A stretch of 51,156 nucleotides of DNA from Marivita sp. XM-24bin2 (GTDB lineage: Bacteria; Pseudomonadota; Alphaproteobacteria; Rhodobacterales; Rhodobacteraceae), in assembly GCA_003149565.1 (NCBI GenBank), contig QCWH01000028.1:1-51156 (forward strand). The letters run 5' to 3'. A program made the translations under genes and the position numbers. Below the pieces are notes generated by a model. That model saw only the letters and a list, made by a program, of their open reading frames with translations. It did not search any database and was not told the DNA's origin. Shown one piece after another: positions 16,909 to 23,992 of the stretch (position 1 is the first letter of the stretch; each line of letters opens with the position of its first letter).

Positions 16909-18167
16909 CCGTCCAGACCGCCACACTTCCCAACGGCTTCCGCATCGTGACCGAGCACATGCCCGGTCTGGAGAGTGCTGCCATCGGCATCTGGGTTACC
17001 GCAGGTGCACGCCACGAGCGGCCCGAACAGAACGGTATCGCGCATTTTCTTGAACACATGGCGTTCAAGGGCACCGAGACCCGGTCAGCATTGCAAATCG
17101 CCGAGGCCATTGAGGACGTCGGCGGGTATATCAACGCATATACCTCGCGCGAGGTAACAGCATACTACGCCCGTGTGCTGCGCAACGATGTCGGCCTTGC
17201 AATGGATGTGGTCGCAGATATCCTGCGCAACCCGGTCTTCGACCCGAAGGAGATTGAGGTCGAGCGCCATGTGATCCTGCAGGAAATCGGACAGGCCGCC
17301 GACACGCCGGATGATATCATCTTCGACTGGCTGCAAGAAAAGGCTTATCCCGATCAGGCCTTGGGCCGGACAATTCTTGGTGAGACTGACCGGGTGTCGG
17401 GATTTTCCAAGGACGATCTCGCCACCTTTGTGTCAGAGCATTACGGCCCAGATCAGATGATCCTGTCCTCAGCGGGCGCGGTGGATCACGACGCGGTTGT
17501 GGCTCAGGCGGAAGCGTTGTTTGGTGATTTGCCGAGCCGGCCCGCCCTGATCGCAGACGCAGCCAAGTTTCATGGTGGCGAAAGCCGCCGCGAAAAAGAC
17601 CTGGAGCAGGCGCATCTTGCACTGGCGTTTGAATCACCCGGGTATCGCGATCCGAATTTCTATGCCGCGCAGGTCTATTCCGTGGCCCTTGGAGGCGGCA
17701 TGTCGAGCCGTCTGTTCCAAGAGATTCGCGAAAAGCGCGGGCTTTGCTACACGATCTTTGCGCAAAGCGGCGCTTATTCCGATACGGGCATGACAACGAT
17801 CTATGCGGGCACCAGTGGTGACGAGATCCGGGATTTGACCGATCTCACAATAGACGAAATGAAGCGCGCAGCGGAAGATATGTCTCCAGCCGAAGTGGCA
17901 CGTGCGCGGGCGCAGATGAAGGCCGGGTTGCTGATGGGGTTGGAAAGCCCGTCGTCGCGCACGGAACGGTTGGCCCGAATGATCCAGATATGGGGTGAGG
18001 TCCCGTCGCTTGAAGACACCGTGTCGCGCATCGACAGTGTGACCACCGGCGATGTCCGAGCGTTTGCGGATCATCTGGTGACACAGGCACCTGCGGCGAT
18101 GGCGCTTTACGGACCGGTCGGAACCGCTCCGGACCTGGCGAGCCTGTCACAACGCCGCGTGGCCTGA
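16905..18167 (+). CDS. M16 family zinc metallopeptidase (processing-peptidase-like)
   Basis: 420-residue member of the pitrilysin/M16B family, related to the mitochondrial processing peptidase beta subunit. The inverted zinc motif HFLEH is at 47-51 within GIAHFLEHMAFKGT, and the family sequence VGGYINAYTSREVTAYYARVL follows at about 70-90 (quoted as its first and last parts: VGGYINAYTSREV and TAYYARVL). The C-terminal half carries GGGMSSRLFQEIREKRGL, the usual non-catalytic domain hallmark. No signal peptide is seen, suggesting cytosolic or peripheral action. The TTG start at 16905 overlaps the thrC stop and leads directly into the expected ATLPNGFRIVTE beginning. Physiological substrate is not known. 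Confidence 0.92.
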   Translation: MTVQTATLPNGFRIVTEHMPGLESAAIGIWVTAGARHERPEQNGIAHFLEHMAFKGTETRSALQIAEAIEDVGGYINAYTSREVTAYYARVLRNDVGLAMDVVADILRNPVFDPKEIEVERHVILQEIGQAADTPDDIIFDWLQEKAYPDQALGRTILGETDRVSGFSKDDLATFVSEHYGPDQMILSSAGAVDHDAVVAQAEALFGDLPSRPALIADAAKFHGGESRREKDLEQAHLALAFESPGYRDPNFYAAQVYSVALGGGMSSRLFQEIREKRGLCYTIFAQSGAYSDTGMTTIYAGTSGDEIRDLTDLTIDEMKRAAEDMSPAEVARARAQMKAGLLMGLESPSSRTERLARMIQIWGEVPSLEDTVSRIDSVTTGDVRAFADHLVTQAPAAMALYGPVGTAPDLASLSQRRVA

Positions 18168-18751
18168 TGCTCGGTCTGCGGCGCAAGCTTCGGCTTGATA
18201 CCGAGCGGATGGTGCTGCGTCCGCCGATCCACAGCGATTTCAACCCGTGGAGCGCGCTGCGACGTGACAGCGAGGGATTTCTGGCCAAATGGGAGCCCAG
18301 CTGGGCCGAAGATCACCTTACACGCCGCGCCTTTACCAATCGCGTCTACTGGGCCAACCGCGCCATCGGAAGCGGTTCCGCCGTGCCGCTTTTTTTGCTG
18401 CGCCGGAGCGACGATATGCTGCTGGGCGCAATCACGCTCGACAATATAAGACGTGGCCCTGCACAAGCGGGCACGCTGGGCTATTGGATCGGTGAGCCAT
18501 TTGCCCGGCAAGGCTATATGCGGGAGGCGATTGACGCGGTCGTGCATTATGCCTTCGATCGCCTCGATCTGAGCCGGATCGAGGCGGCTTGCCTGCCCGA
18601 AAACACAGCATCGCGTGGTTTGCTGGAAAAGGCAGGCTTCAAATATGAGGGCGTTGCCCAGAGCTATCTTCAAATCGATGGGCGCTGGCGCACTCATGTC
18701 CTTTACGCGGCCCTGCGCCTGGATCGGCGCGGGCGTACCGACGTGGGCTGA
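18167..18751 (+). CDS. GNAT family N-acetyltransferase (RimJ/RimL type)
   Basis: 194-residue acetyltransferase. It shows the RimJ/L-like opening TERMVLRPP, an N-terminal motif LLGAITLDNIRRGPAQAGTLGYWIGEPFA region, then the acetyl-CoA site RQGYMREAIDAVVHYAFDRL and the terminal ENTASRGLLEKAGFKYEG. RimJ/RimL relatives acetylate ribosomal-protein N-termini, but this broad family also modifies small amines, so the substrate is open. The ATG overlaps the M16 peptidase stop codon (TGATG), so it is probably in the same operon as thrC and the peptidase. Confidence 0.88.
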   Translation: MLGLRRKLRLDTERMVLRPPIHSDFNPWSALRRDSEGFLAKWEPSWAEDHLTRRAFTNRVYWANRAIGSGSAVPLFLLRRSDDMLLGAITLDNIRRGPAQAGTLGYWIGEPFARQGYMREAIDAVVHYAFDRLDLSRIEAACLPENTASRGLLEKAGFKYEGVAQSYLQIDGRWRTHVLYAALRLDRRGRTDVG

Positions 18752-18865
18752 AGCACCAGCTTTCCAAAGCTCTTGGCCAAGCCGCCTCAAAGCGGCTTTG
18801 GCCCGCGCTCAATTTCTCTGGATAGGCGACTTGTGCGTGCTACCTTCCCGGCAGGAGGTCAAGAC

Positions 18866-19702
18866 ATGCGTTTAAAGCCACTCTTGATGGCGCTGGCCAT
18901 CGCAACCCTTGGCAGCACGGTATTTGCGCAAGAGGCCCGACGGCCCAGCCACTGCCTCGCCATTGCCGACGCAACTCCGGGCGCGGCCTATATCCAGAAA
19001 GCGTCATGGACCGAAGTGGTGCCGGAATATTCGGTGCGCATCAACTATGTCGCTCATGCAACCTTTCTGTTGCAGACACCGGGCGGTTTGGACGTGGCGA
19101 CAGATTTCACCGGCTTCCTGGGTAACACAACCCTGATCCCTGATGTTGTCACGATGAACCACGCACATGACACGCACTGGACTGCCAATCCTGACCCCGC
19201 CATTCCGCATGTTCTGCCCGGCTGGGGACCGTTCGGCGAAGGCATCGAGCATCATCTTGATCTTGGTGAAATGCTCGTGCGGAACGTCTCGACCGACATC
19301 CGGTCACAATTCGGCGGGCGCGAGGACAATGGCAATTCGATCTTTATCTTCGAGGTTGAAGGGTTATGCATCGGCCATCTGGGTCACCTGCATCACGAAC
19401 CGAATGAACAGCAATACGCAGCAATCGGACGGCTCGACGTCGTCATGGTACCCGTCGATGGCGGCTATACCCTTCCACGCGAAGTCATGGTGCGGATCGT
19501 CGACAGATTGAGGTCCAGCATCGTGATCCCGATGCACTGGTTCTCGGGCTTCGCACTGGAGGCCTTTTTGGAAGAAGTGCAGGACAGTTTCCTCATCGAT
19601 CGCCGAGACAGTTCTTTCCTCGAAGTGTCATTGCGCGACCTGCCATCCCGTCCTACGGTTGTGGTCCTGCGTCCCGAATGGCTTCGCGACGCACAGAACT
19701 GA
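18866..19702 (+). CDS. Exported MBL-fold metallohydrolase
   Basis: 278-residue metallo-beta-lactamase-fold protein with a signal peptide (MRLKPLLMALAIATLGSTVF, cleavage near AQE at 22-23), so it probably acts in the periplasm. The metal motif MNHAHDTH (His99, His101, Asp102, His104) and the later GHLGHLHH and IPMHWF histidines fit the UlaG/YcfS-like branch that hydrolyses lactones or phosphodiesters. The start is the ATG at 18866, preceded by a strong GGAGG; an upstream in-frame ATG at 18773 would place the signal peptide internally. It is 115 bases after the acetyltransferase gene and 19 before an FAD-linked oxidase. Substrate unknown. Confidence 0.85.
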   Translation: MRLKPLLMALAIATLGSTVFAQEARRPSHCLAIADATPGAAYIQKASWTEVVPEYSVRINYVAHATFLLQTPGGLDVATDFTGFLGNTTLIPDVVTMNHAHDTHWTANPDPAIPHVLPGWGPFGEGIEHHLDLGEMLVRNVSTDIRSQFGGREDNGNSIFIFEVEGLCIGHLGHLHHEPNEQQYAAIGRLDVVMVPVDGGYTLPREVMVRIVDRLRSSIVIPMHWFSGFALEAFLEEVQDSFLIDRRDSSFLEVSLRDLPSRPTVVVLRPEWLRDAQN

Positions 19703-19721
19703 TTCACTCGGAGATTTAGTC

Positions 19722-21143
19722 ATGCCTCGCGACTCTGCCGATAGCGGCTTTATCGACGCCCTGTCGCACCACTTTCCCGCGGATATGTTTTCCCGCGCCG
19801 AGCAATCGTATCTCGAAGAGCCCCGTGGCCGATTTCAGGGCGCACAGGGGTACGTTGCCCGGCCGCGCTCGACCAAAGAGGTCTCTGCACTGGTCAAAGC
19901 CTGTGGAGAGGCTGGCGTCGGGATTGTGCCCTATGGCGGCGGCACCGGATTGGTTGCCGGTCAGATCGCTCCGGAGACAGAGCCGGACATGCCGCTGATC
20001 CTGTCGATGGAACGCATGACGGAGATCCGCGCTGTTTATCCACAGGAGAACGTGTTGATCGCGGAAGCAGGTGCGATTCTCGCGAATATTCAGGCGGCCG
20101 CTGAAGAGGTTGATCGGTTGTTTCCCCTTTCACTGGCATCCGAAGGCTCTGCACGGATTGGTGGGGTGCTGGGCACCAATGCCGGTGGCGTCAACGTTCT
20201 GCGCTATGGAAACACACGCGATCTTTGTCTGGGGTTGGAGGTTGTCCTTCCGGATGGCTCGATCTGGAATGGTTTGAAGCGGCTACGGAAAGACAACACA
20301 GGCTATGACCTGCGTAACCTGATAATCGGATCCGAGGGCACGCTTGGTGTCATCACAGGCGCATCGCTGAAACTGTTCCCGCGCCCGGCCAGCATCGGCA
20401 CCGCGGTGTTTGTGATCCGCGACGCCGAGGCAGCGCTTGATCTGCTGTCTCTGGCAAAGTCTCAACTGGGGGAAAGCATCAGTGCCTTTGAACTGATGCA
20501 CAGGACAGGCCTCGATTTCCTGTCACAGACCCTGCCTGATGTGCGCAAGCCGTTCGGTGACCACCATCCAGAATGGATGATCCTGATGGATATTGGGTTG
20601 CCCAAGGGTCTCGACCCGCAGGACGCTTTGGAAACGCTCTTTATCTCTGCAGAGGCCGAAGGTTTGGTCTCGGACGCCGTGATCGCGCAATCAGAGACCC
20701 AGCGCGATGAATTCTGGTCCGTGCGCGAACAGATCCCCGAAGCCAATCGTCGGATTGGCGCCGTCTCGAGTCACGATGTCTCGGTACCGCTTGGAGAATT
20801 GCCCGCCTTCATCGCACGCGTGCGTCAGGCGATTGCGCAGGTGGGCGACTTTCGGATCAACTGTTTCGGTCATGTCGGTGACGGCAACCTGCACTTCAAT
20901 GTCTTCCCGCCAGAAGGCAAATCTCGCGATCTGTTCCTTGACGAGACCAAACAGATCAAACGGCTCGTGCATGATATTGCAATCGACCTCGGCGGAACGT
21001 TCAGTGCGGAACACGGTGTTGGTCGCGCCAAAAAGGCCGATCTGGCACGCTACGGCGATCCTGCCAAACTGGCGGCCATGCGCGCGATCAAGGATGCGCT
21101 TGATCCAAAGGGCATCATGAACCCCGGTGCCGTCTTAACGTGA
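19722..21143 (+). CDS. FAD-binding oxidase, GlcD / D-lactate dehydrogenase type
   Basis: 473-residue flavoprotein of the VAO/PCMH family. The FAD pyrophosphate motif is IVPYGGGTGLVAGQ (about 67-80), with LASEGSARIGGVLGTNAGG and the LRKDNTGYDLRNLIIGSEG segment typical of GlcD and D-lactate dehydrogenases. The C-terminal FAD-oxidase domain includes CFGHVGDGNLHFNVFPP and the ending TFSAEHGVGRAKKADLARYG. It probably oxidises a 2-hydroxyacid and passes electrons to an acceptor. The start at 19722 is chosen because the family alignment begins at this point and the upstream extension lies inside the neighbouring gene. Its 3' end overlaps the convergent lytic transglycosylase by 9 bases. Confidence 0.9.
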   Translation: MPRDSADSGFIDALSHHFPADMFSRAEQSYLEEPRGRFQGAQGYVARPRSTKEVSALVKACGEAGVGIVPYGGGTGLVAGQIAPETEPDMPLILSMERMTEIRAVYPQENVLIAEAGAILANIQAAAEEVDRLFPLSLASEGSARIGGVLGTNAGGVNVLRYGNTRDLCLGLEVVLPDGSIWNGLKRLRKDNTGYDLRNLIIGSEGTLGVITGASLKLFPRPASIGTAVFVIRDAEAALDLLSLAKSQLGESISAFELMHRTGLDFLSQTLPDVRKPFGDHHPEWMILMDIGLPKGLDPQDALETLFISAEAEGLVSDAVIAQSETQRDEFWSVREQIPEANRRIGAVSSHDVSVPLGELPAFIARVRQAIAQVGDFRINCFGHVGDGNLHFNVFPPEGKSRDLFLDETKQIKRLVHDIAIDLGGTFSAEHGVGRAKKADLARYGDPAKLAAMRAIKDALDPKGIMNPGAVLT

Positions 21144-21944
21144 CGCCACGCGGAACACGCACCCATCGGTAACAAGCTGCGGCGGCGTGAGGCACAGCCC
21201 TTTCGCCGTCTGGAACGCCTGCAACACTTTCGGCACGTAGGCGCGGGTTTCGGCGTAATCCGGCACGCCGTTTGACCGGACAACGGCGTTTTCACCAGCA
21301 TTGTAGCCCGCCAACGCAAGAATGACGTCATTGTCGAATTTCTCCATGAGAAAATCGAGAAACGCGACACCGCCCTTGATGTTCTGCGCCGGAGAAAAGC
21401 TGTTGGACACACCAAAGCGTTCTGCCGTTGCAGGCATAAGTTGCATCAATCCCTGGGCACCCACTGAGCTTTGCGCATCAACGCGGCCTGCCGATTCAAC
21501 CGAAATTACCGCCAGCGCCAAAGCCGGGGAGACACGCGTGCCCACGGTATGGAGCAAGATGTCTTTGCCATGAAGCTCTGCGATGGATTGCAAGTCCTGA
21601 AGGCGCGGCCCCGGCACACCCTGCCCGGATGGCGGGTTGGACAGTCGGGTTAAAGCCGGTTCCAGCCTTCCCGGCCCCTGCGCATCCATTGATGGAGAGA
21701 TATCACGCCAAAACCACGCGAGCGTCTCTGTCCCCGGCGCGCGGGGTTGCGGAACCGCTACCGGCGCAGCAGATGGCAAACTGGGCACCTGAGGCGCAAT
21801 CTGGACAGTGATCCGTTTCTTGACCCCCGAAGAGGGCGGTTTGACCCGCTTTGCTGAGAATTCGGGGAACGGCGGTGGGTCAGCGGCAACGCTGCCCAAA
21901 CTGAGGCTCATGGCGACCAGCACCATGATAAACGACCGTTTCAT
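21135..21944 (-). CDS. Lytic transglycosylase (SLT domain)
   Basis: 269-residue exported muramidase-like enzyme. A signal peptide (MKRSFIMVLVAMSLSLGSVA) is followed by a proline-rich linker and a C-terminal SLT domain with the catalytic glutamate in AVISVESAGR, then SSVGAQGLMQLMPATAERFGV and LALAGYNAGENAV. It cleaves peptidoglycan glycan strands to 1,6-anhydro products. The start at 21944 has a GCAGGAG ribosome site. It is transcribed away from the tad locus whose promoter region lies upstream, so a role in opening the wall for the pilus is an attractive but unproven idea. Confidence 0.9.
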   Translation of the reverse strand: MKRSFIMVLVAMSLSLGSVAADPPPFPEFSAKRVKPPSSGVKKRITVQIAPQVPSLPSAAPVAVPQPRAPGTETLAWFWRDISPSMDAQGPGRLEPALTRLSNPPSGQGVPGPRLQDLQSIAELHGKDILLHTVGTRVSPALALAVISVESAGRVDAQSSVGAQGLMQLMPATAERFGVSNSFSPAQNIKGGVAFLDFLMEKFDNDVILALAGYNAGENAVVRSNGVPDYAETRAYVPKVLQAFQTAKGLCLTPPQLVTDGCVFRVASR

Positions 21945-22300
21945 ATACAGGCTCCTGCTCGATGCCCATTTTTGTTGATTTAGACTATGACACAATCTCG
22001 GATTGAAGGCCATTTCGTTTCTCAATCCAGGCCAATCTCGAAGATTCGGCGGGTGAATCGCGCAGCGCCCCAAAAGAATCTGCAAAAAAATGAAAATTAA
22101 TATCATTATTTTTCATATGCTTAGCACATTTTTCATAGGTTTCGAAGCAAGCTGCAAAATCGGACCAATGCTGTCAAACTGCTGCCCCAATCCGGCGACT
22201 ATAACAGGTCATCCAAGACGGGATGGAGCGAATGAGAGAGCGCTCAACACAAAGTCCTGAGCTTGGCCAACGTGAGCAAACTAGGACTATGGAGATCAAA
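21945..22300. other. Gene-free divergent region upstream of the tad locus
   Basis: A 356-base stretch between the lytic transglycosylase and the first pilin gene. No convincing gene is seen. It is notably AT-rich around 22080-22140 compared with its surroundings. It contains an inverted TGAAAA/TTTTCA pair and a TTTTTCATA direct repeat, so it probably holds the promoter and regulator sites for the pilin operon and the divergent gene. Confidence 0.6.
22090..22137. repeat. TTTTTCATA direct repeats with inverted copy
   Basis: TTTTTCATA occurs at 22109-22117 and again at 22129-22137, exactly 20 bases apart (about two helical turns), and an inverted ATGAAAA lies at 22090-22096. This spacing is what cooperatively binding regulators often need. 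The element sits in the AT-rich part of the region upstream of the pilin genes. Confidence 0.45.
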
Positions 22301-22498
22301 ATGATCAAATTCATCAAAAACTTCCGCAAAGACGAAGACGGTGCTGTGACAGTTGACTGGGTCGTTCTGACCGCTGCTGTTGTTGGCCTGGCCATCGCAG
22401 CCTACGGCACCATCCAGACAAACACCGACGCCGTTCTGACATCGACCGGTGGCGCGGTTCTGGGCGCGCAAGACTGGCTGCCGGCAGCTGCTGACTAA
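22301..22498 (+). CDS. flp: Flp-type pilin (type IVb)
   Basis: 65-residue prepilin, the main subunit of a Tad pilus. It has a short basic leader MIKFIKNFRKDEDG and a predicted cleavage after Gly14, giving mature AVTVDWVVLTAAVVGLAIAA. In classic Flp pilins mature residues 5 and 6 are Glu-Tyr; here they are Asp-Trp, a form I associate with Rhodobacteraceae. The hydrophobic stretch runs to about residue 35 and the C-terminus is polar (GAQDWLPAAAD). The ATG at 22301 has GGAG six bases upstream; an in-frame start 26 codons earlier is not favoured. A strong terminator follows. Confidence 0.88.
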   Translation: MIKFIKNFRKDEDGAVTVDWVVLTAAVVGLAIAAYGTIQTNTDAVLTSTGGAVLGAQDWLPAAAD

Positions 22499-22503
22499 TT
22501 TTG

Positions 22504-22517
22504 TTGATCTTCATCAA
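22504..22517. promoter_or_regulatory. FNR-consensus palindrome between the two pilin genes
   Basis: TTGATCTTCATCAA matches TTGAT-N4-ATCAA. It starts 5 bases after the flp stop codon, precedes the flp terminator, and is 59 bases before the second pilin-like gene. It may be a real FnrL site for the downstream genes or merely a stable 7-base-arm hairpin at the mRNA end; position right after a stop codon argues for caution. Confidence 0.35.
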
Positions 22518-22523
22518 CGGAGA

Positions 22524-22551
22524 AAGGCGCGCATATTAGCGCGCCTTTTTT
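22524..22551 (+). terminator. Intrinsic terminator after flp
   Basis: Arms AAGGCGCGC (22524-22532) and GCGCGCCTT (22539-22547) with a 6-base loop run into six T residues (22546-22551). Placing a strong terminator after the major pilin gene would let flp mRNA be made in excess over the assembly genes, as is common in pilus loci. Confidence 0.88.
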
Positions 22552-22575
22552 CTTGCCTGAACGAAAGAAGATATC

Positions 22576-22764
22576 GTGACCTTTTTTTCCTTCAGACACG
22601 TCCCCAAGGATAAGCAAGCCGCTATGACCGTCGACTGGTTGCTTTTCACAGCGACAGCGATTGGACTTGCGATCGGTGGCATGACGATGCTGCAAACAAA
22701 CGCATCGAGGGTGTCAGACGCCTCGAGCGAAGCCTCGGAAGAAGACTGGCCGCTTCGACAGTAG
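22576..22764 (+). CDS. Second pilin-like protein
   Basis: 62-residue protein resembling the upstream Flp pilin: a basic leader (MTFFSFRHVPKDKQA), then AMTVDWLLFTATAIGLAIGG, which parallels the mature start of the first pilin including the Asp-Trp pair. The residue before the predicted cut is Ala rather than Gly. The start is GTG at 22576 with a GAAAGAAG ribosome site. The polar tail (SDASSEASEEDWPLRQ) again ends near a Trp. It may be a minor pilin, a decayed paralogue, or a protein not cut by the peptidase. It lies between the flp terminator and cpaB. Confidence 0.75.
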   Translation: MTFFSFRHVPKDKQAAMTVDWLLFTATAIGLAIGGMTMLQTNASRVSDASSEASEEDWPLRQ

Positions 22765-22939
22765 ACGTCTCTAAGCCTTCTGAGCGCCGCGGTGCTATCT
22801 CGGCGCACAAGCGCCAAACACAACTCCCCACTTTCGCCACAATCCGTCCAACAGCGAGACACAATGGACGGCTATTCAGAACACTGAACCATGTTTCAGC
22901 ACGCGTCACGTGCATCCCGGAAGCATGTAAGGAGGCAAA

Positions 22940-23797
22940 ATGCGCATCGTTTTTGGACTTGTTCTTATCGCGGGTCTCGCTCTGGCGGGTTTCGCGGTCT
23001 ACATGGCGCAAAATTATATCGGCGCTTACCAAACGGCACTCGAACAGGAGCGCAGTAAAGTCACCGCCAGCGTTCCGGTGCAGGAGATTTTTGTTGCAAC
23101 CCGGGCCATCGACTATGGCGAATTGATCTCGGATGAGGACATCGCCTTGATGCCCTGGCCAAAACAAACGCTCCCGGACCAGTTCTTTGACGCCGCAAAT
23201 CCGTTGAACGAGGCTGGCGCCGAATTGCGCGTTGCGTTGCGCCCGATTGAAAAGAACGAGGCAATGATGGCCACGAAAGTCAGCGAACCTGGCGCGGATG
23301 CAGGCCTGACATCTCGTCTGGAGCGCGGACAGCGTGCCTTTGCAATTAAGGTTGACGTCGCATCGGGTGTTTCGGGCTTTCTGCGCCCCACCGACCGTGT
23401 TGACGTTTATTGGACGGGTCGCGTGAGAAGCAACGACCCGAACATGCCAAATGGAGAGGTCACAAAGTTGATTGAAACCGGCGTCAAGCTGATAGCAATC
23501 GACCAGACATCGCAGACCGAAACCGCCGAGACCACCATCGCACGAACAGTGACCGTTGCGGCAAGCCCACAACAGGTGGCATCGCTGGCCCAAGCGCAGT
23601 CCACTGGACGACTCTCACTTTCGCTTATGGGACGCAATGACGACACGGTTGCGGATGTGATCGAGGTTGACCAACGGTCGCTTCTTGGGCTCGAAGAGAA
23701 AAAAGATGTAGAAAAGCCTCACTCCATCCAAGTGTGCACGATCCGCACACGCCGGGGTGGGGAGGTCGTGGATATGCCCATCCCTTGTACAAACTAA
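22940..23797 (+). CDS. cpaB: Flp pilus assembly protein CpaB/RcpC
   Basis: 285-residue periplasmic component of the Tad pilus. An N-terminal signal anchor (MRIVFGLVLIAGLALAGFAV) precedes an SAF domain (VFVATRAIDYGELISDEDI-like sequence at about 53-72) and the CpaB/RcpC region with VDVASGVSGFLRPTDRVDVYW, which matches the family. It is thought to bind peptidoglycan and stabilise the secretin. A strong AAGGAGG precedes the ATG. A hairpin terminator lies 50 bases downstream, before cpaC, so expression of the following genes may be partly independent. Confidence 0.9.
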   Translation: MRIVFGLVLIAGLALAGFAVYMAQNYIGAYQTALEQERSKVTASVPVQEIFVATRAIDYGELISDEDIALMPWPKQTLPDQFFDAANPLNEAGAELRVALRPIEKNEAMMATKVSEPGADAGLTSRLERGQRAFAIKVDVASGVSGFLRPTDRVDVYWTGRVRSNDPNMPNGEVTKLIETGVKLIAIDQTSQTETAETTIARTVTVAASPQQVASLAQAQSTGRLSLSLMGRNDDTVADVIEVDQRSLLGLEEKKDVEKPHSIQVCTIRTRRGGEVVDMPIPCTN

Positions 23798-23846
23798 CTA
23801 TGGGTGCACCGCATGTGGTGCGGTCCGAGCACACACCATCTTGGGC

Positions 23847-23872
23847 AGGCGCAACATTATGTTGCGCCTTTT
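23847..23872 (+). terminator. Intrinsic terminator between cpaB and cpaC
   Basis: Arms GGCGCAAC (23848-23855) and GTTGCGCC (23861-23868) enclose a 5-base loop and are followed by TTTT. It lies in the 195-base gap between cpaB and cpaC, dividing the tad locus into transcription sections. Confidence 0.75.
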
Positions 23873-23992
23873 CCACATGAAACACCCCTGTGAACTCATT
23901 GATTCTTGCAAAAAAAGCCGAGTTGGCGCAGCTTGACGATAATATCGGGCGAAAAGACCCAATCTAGAGGCGTGATCGGAAAGGCAGGTCAC

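Noticed and set aside
18773-18865. Upstream start for the MBL-fold protein
   Set aside because: It would put the signal peptide 31 residues inside the protein; the ATG at 18866 has a strong GGAGG site.
22263-22279. Possible sigma-54 promoter (TTGGCCAACGTGAGCAA) before flp
   Set aside because: The GG to GC spacing is 9, not the required 10 bases, and the surrounding bases fit poorly.
22784-22806. GCGCCG/CGGCGC hairpin after the second pilin-like gene
   Set aside because: Only six pairs, 11-base loop and no U-run; weak support as a terminator.
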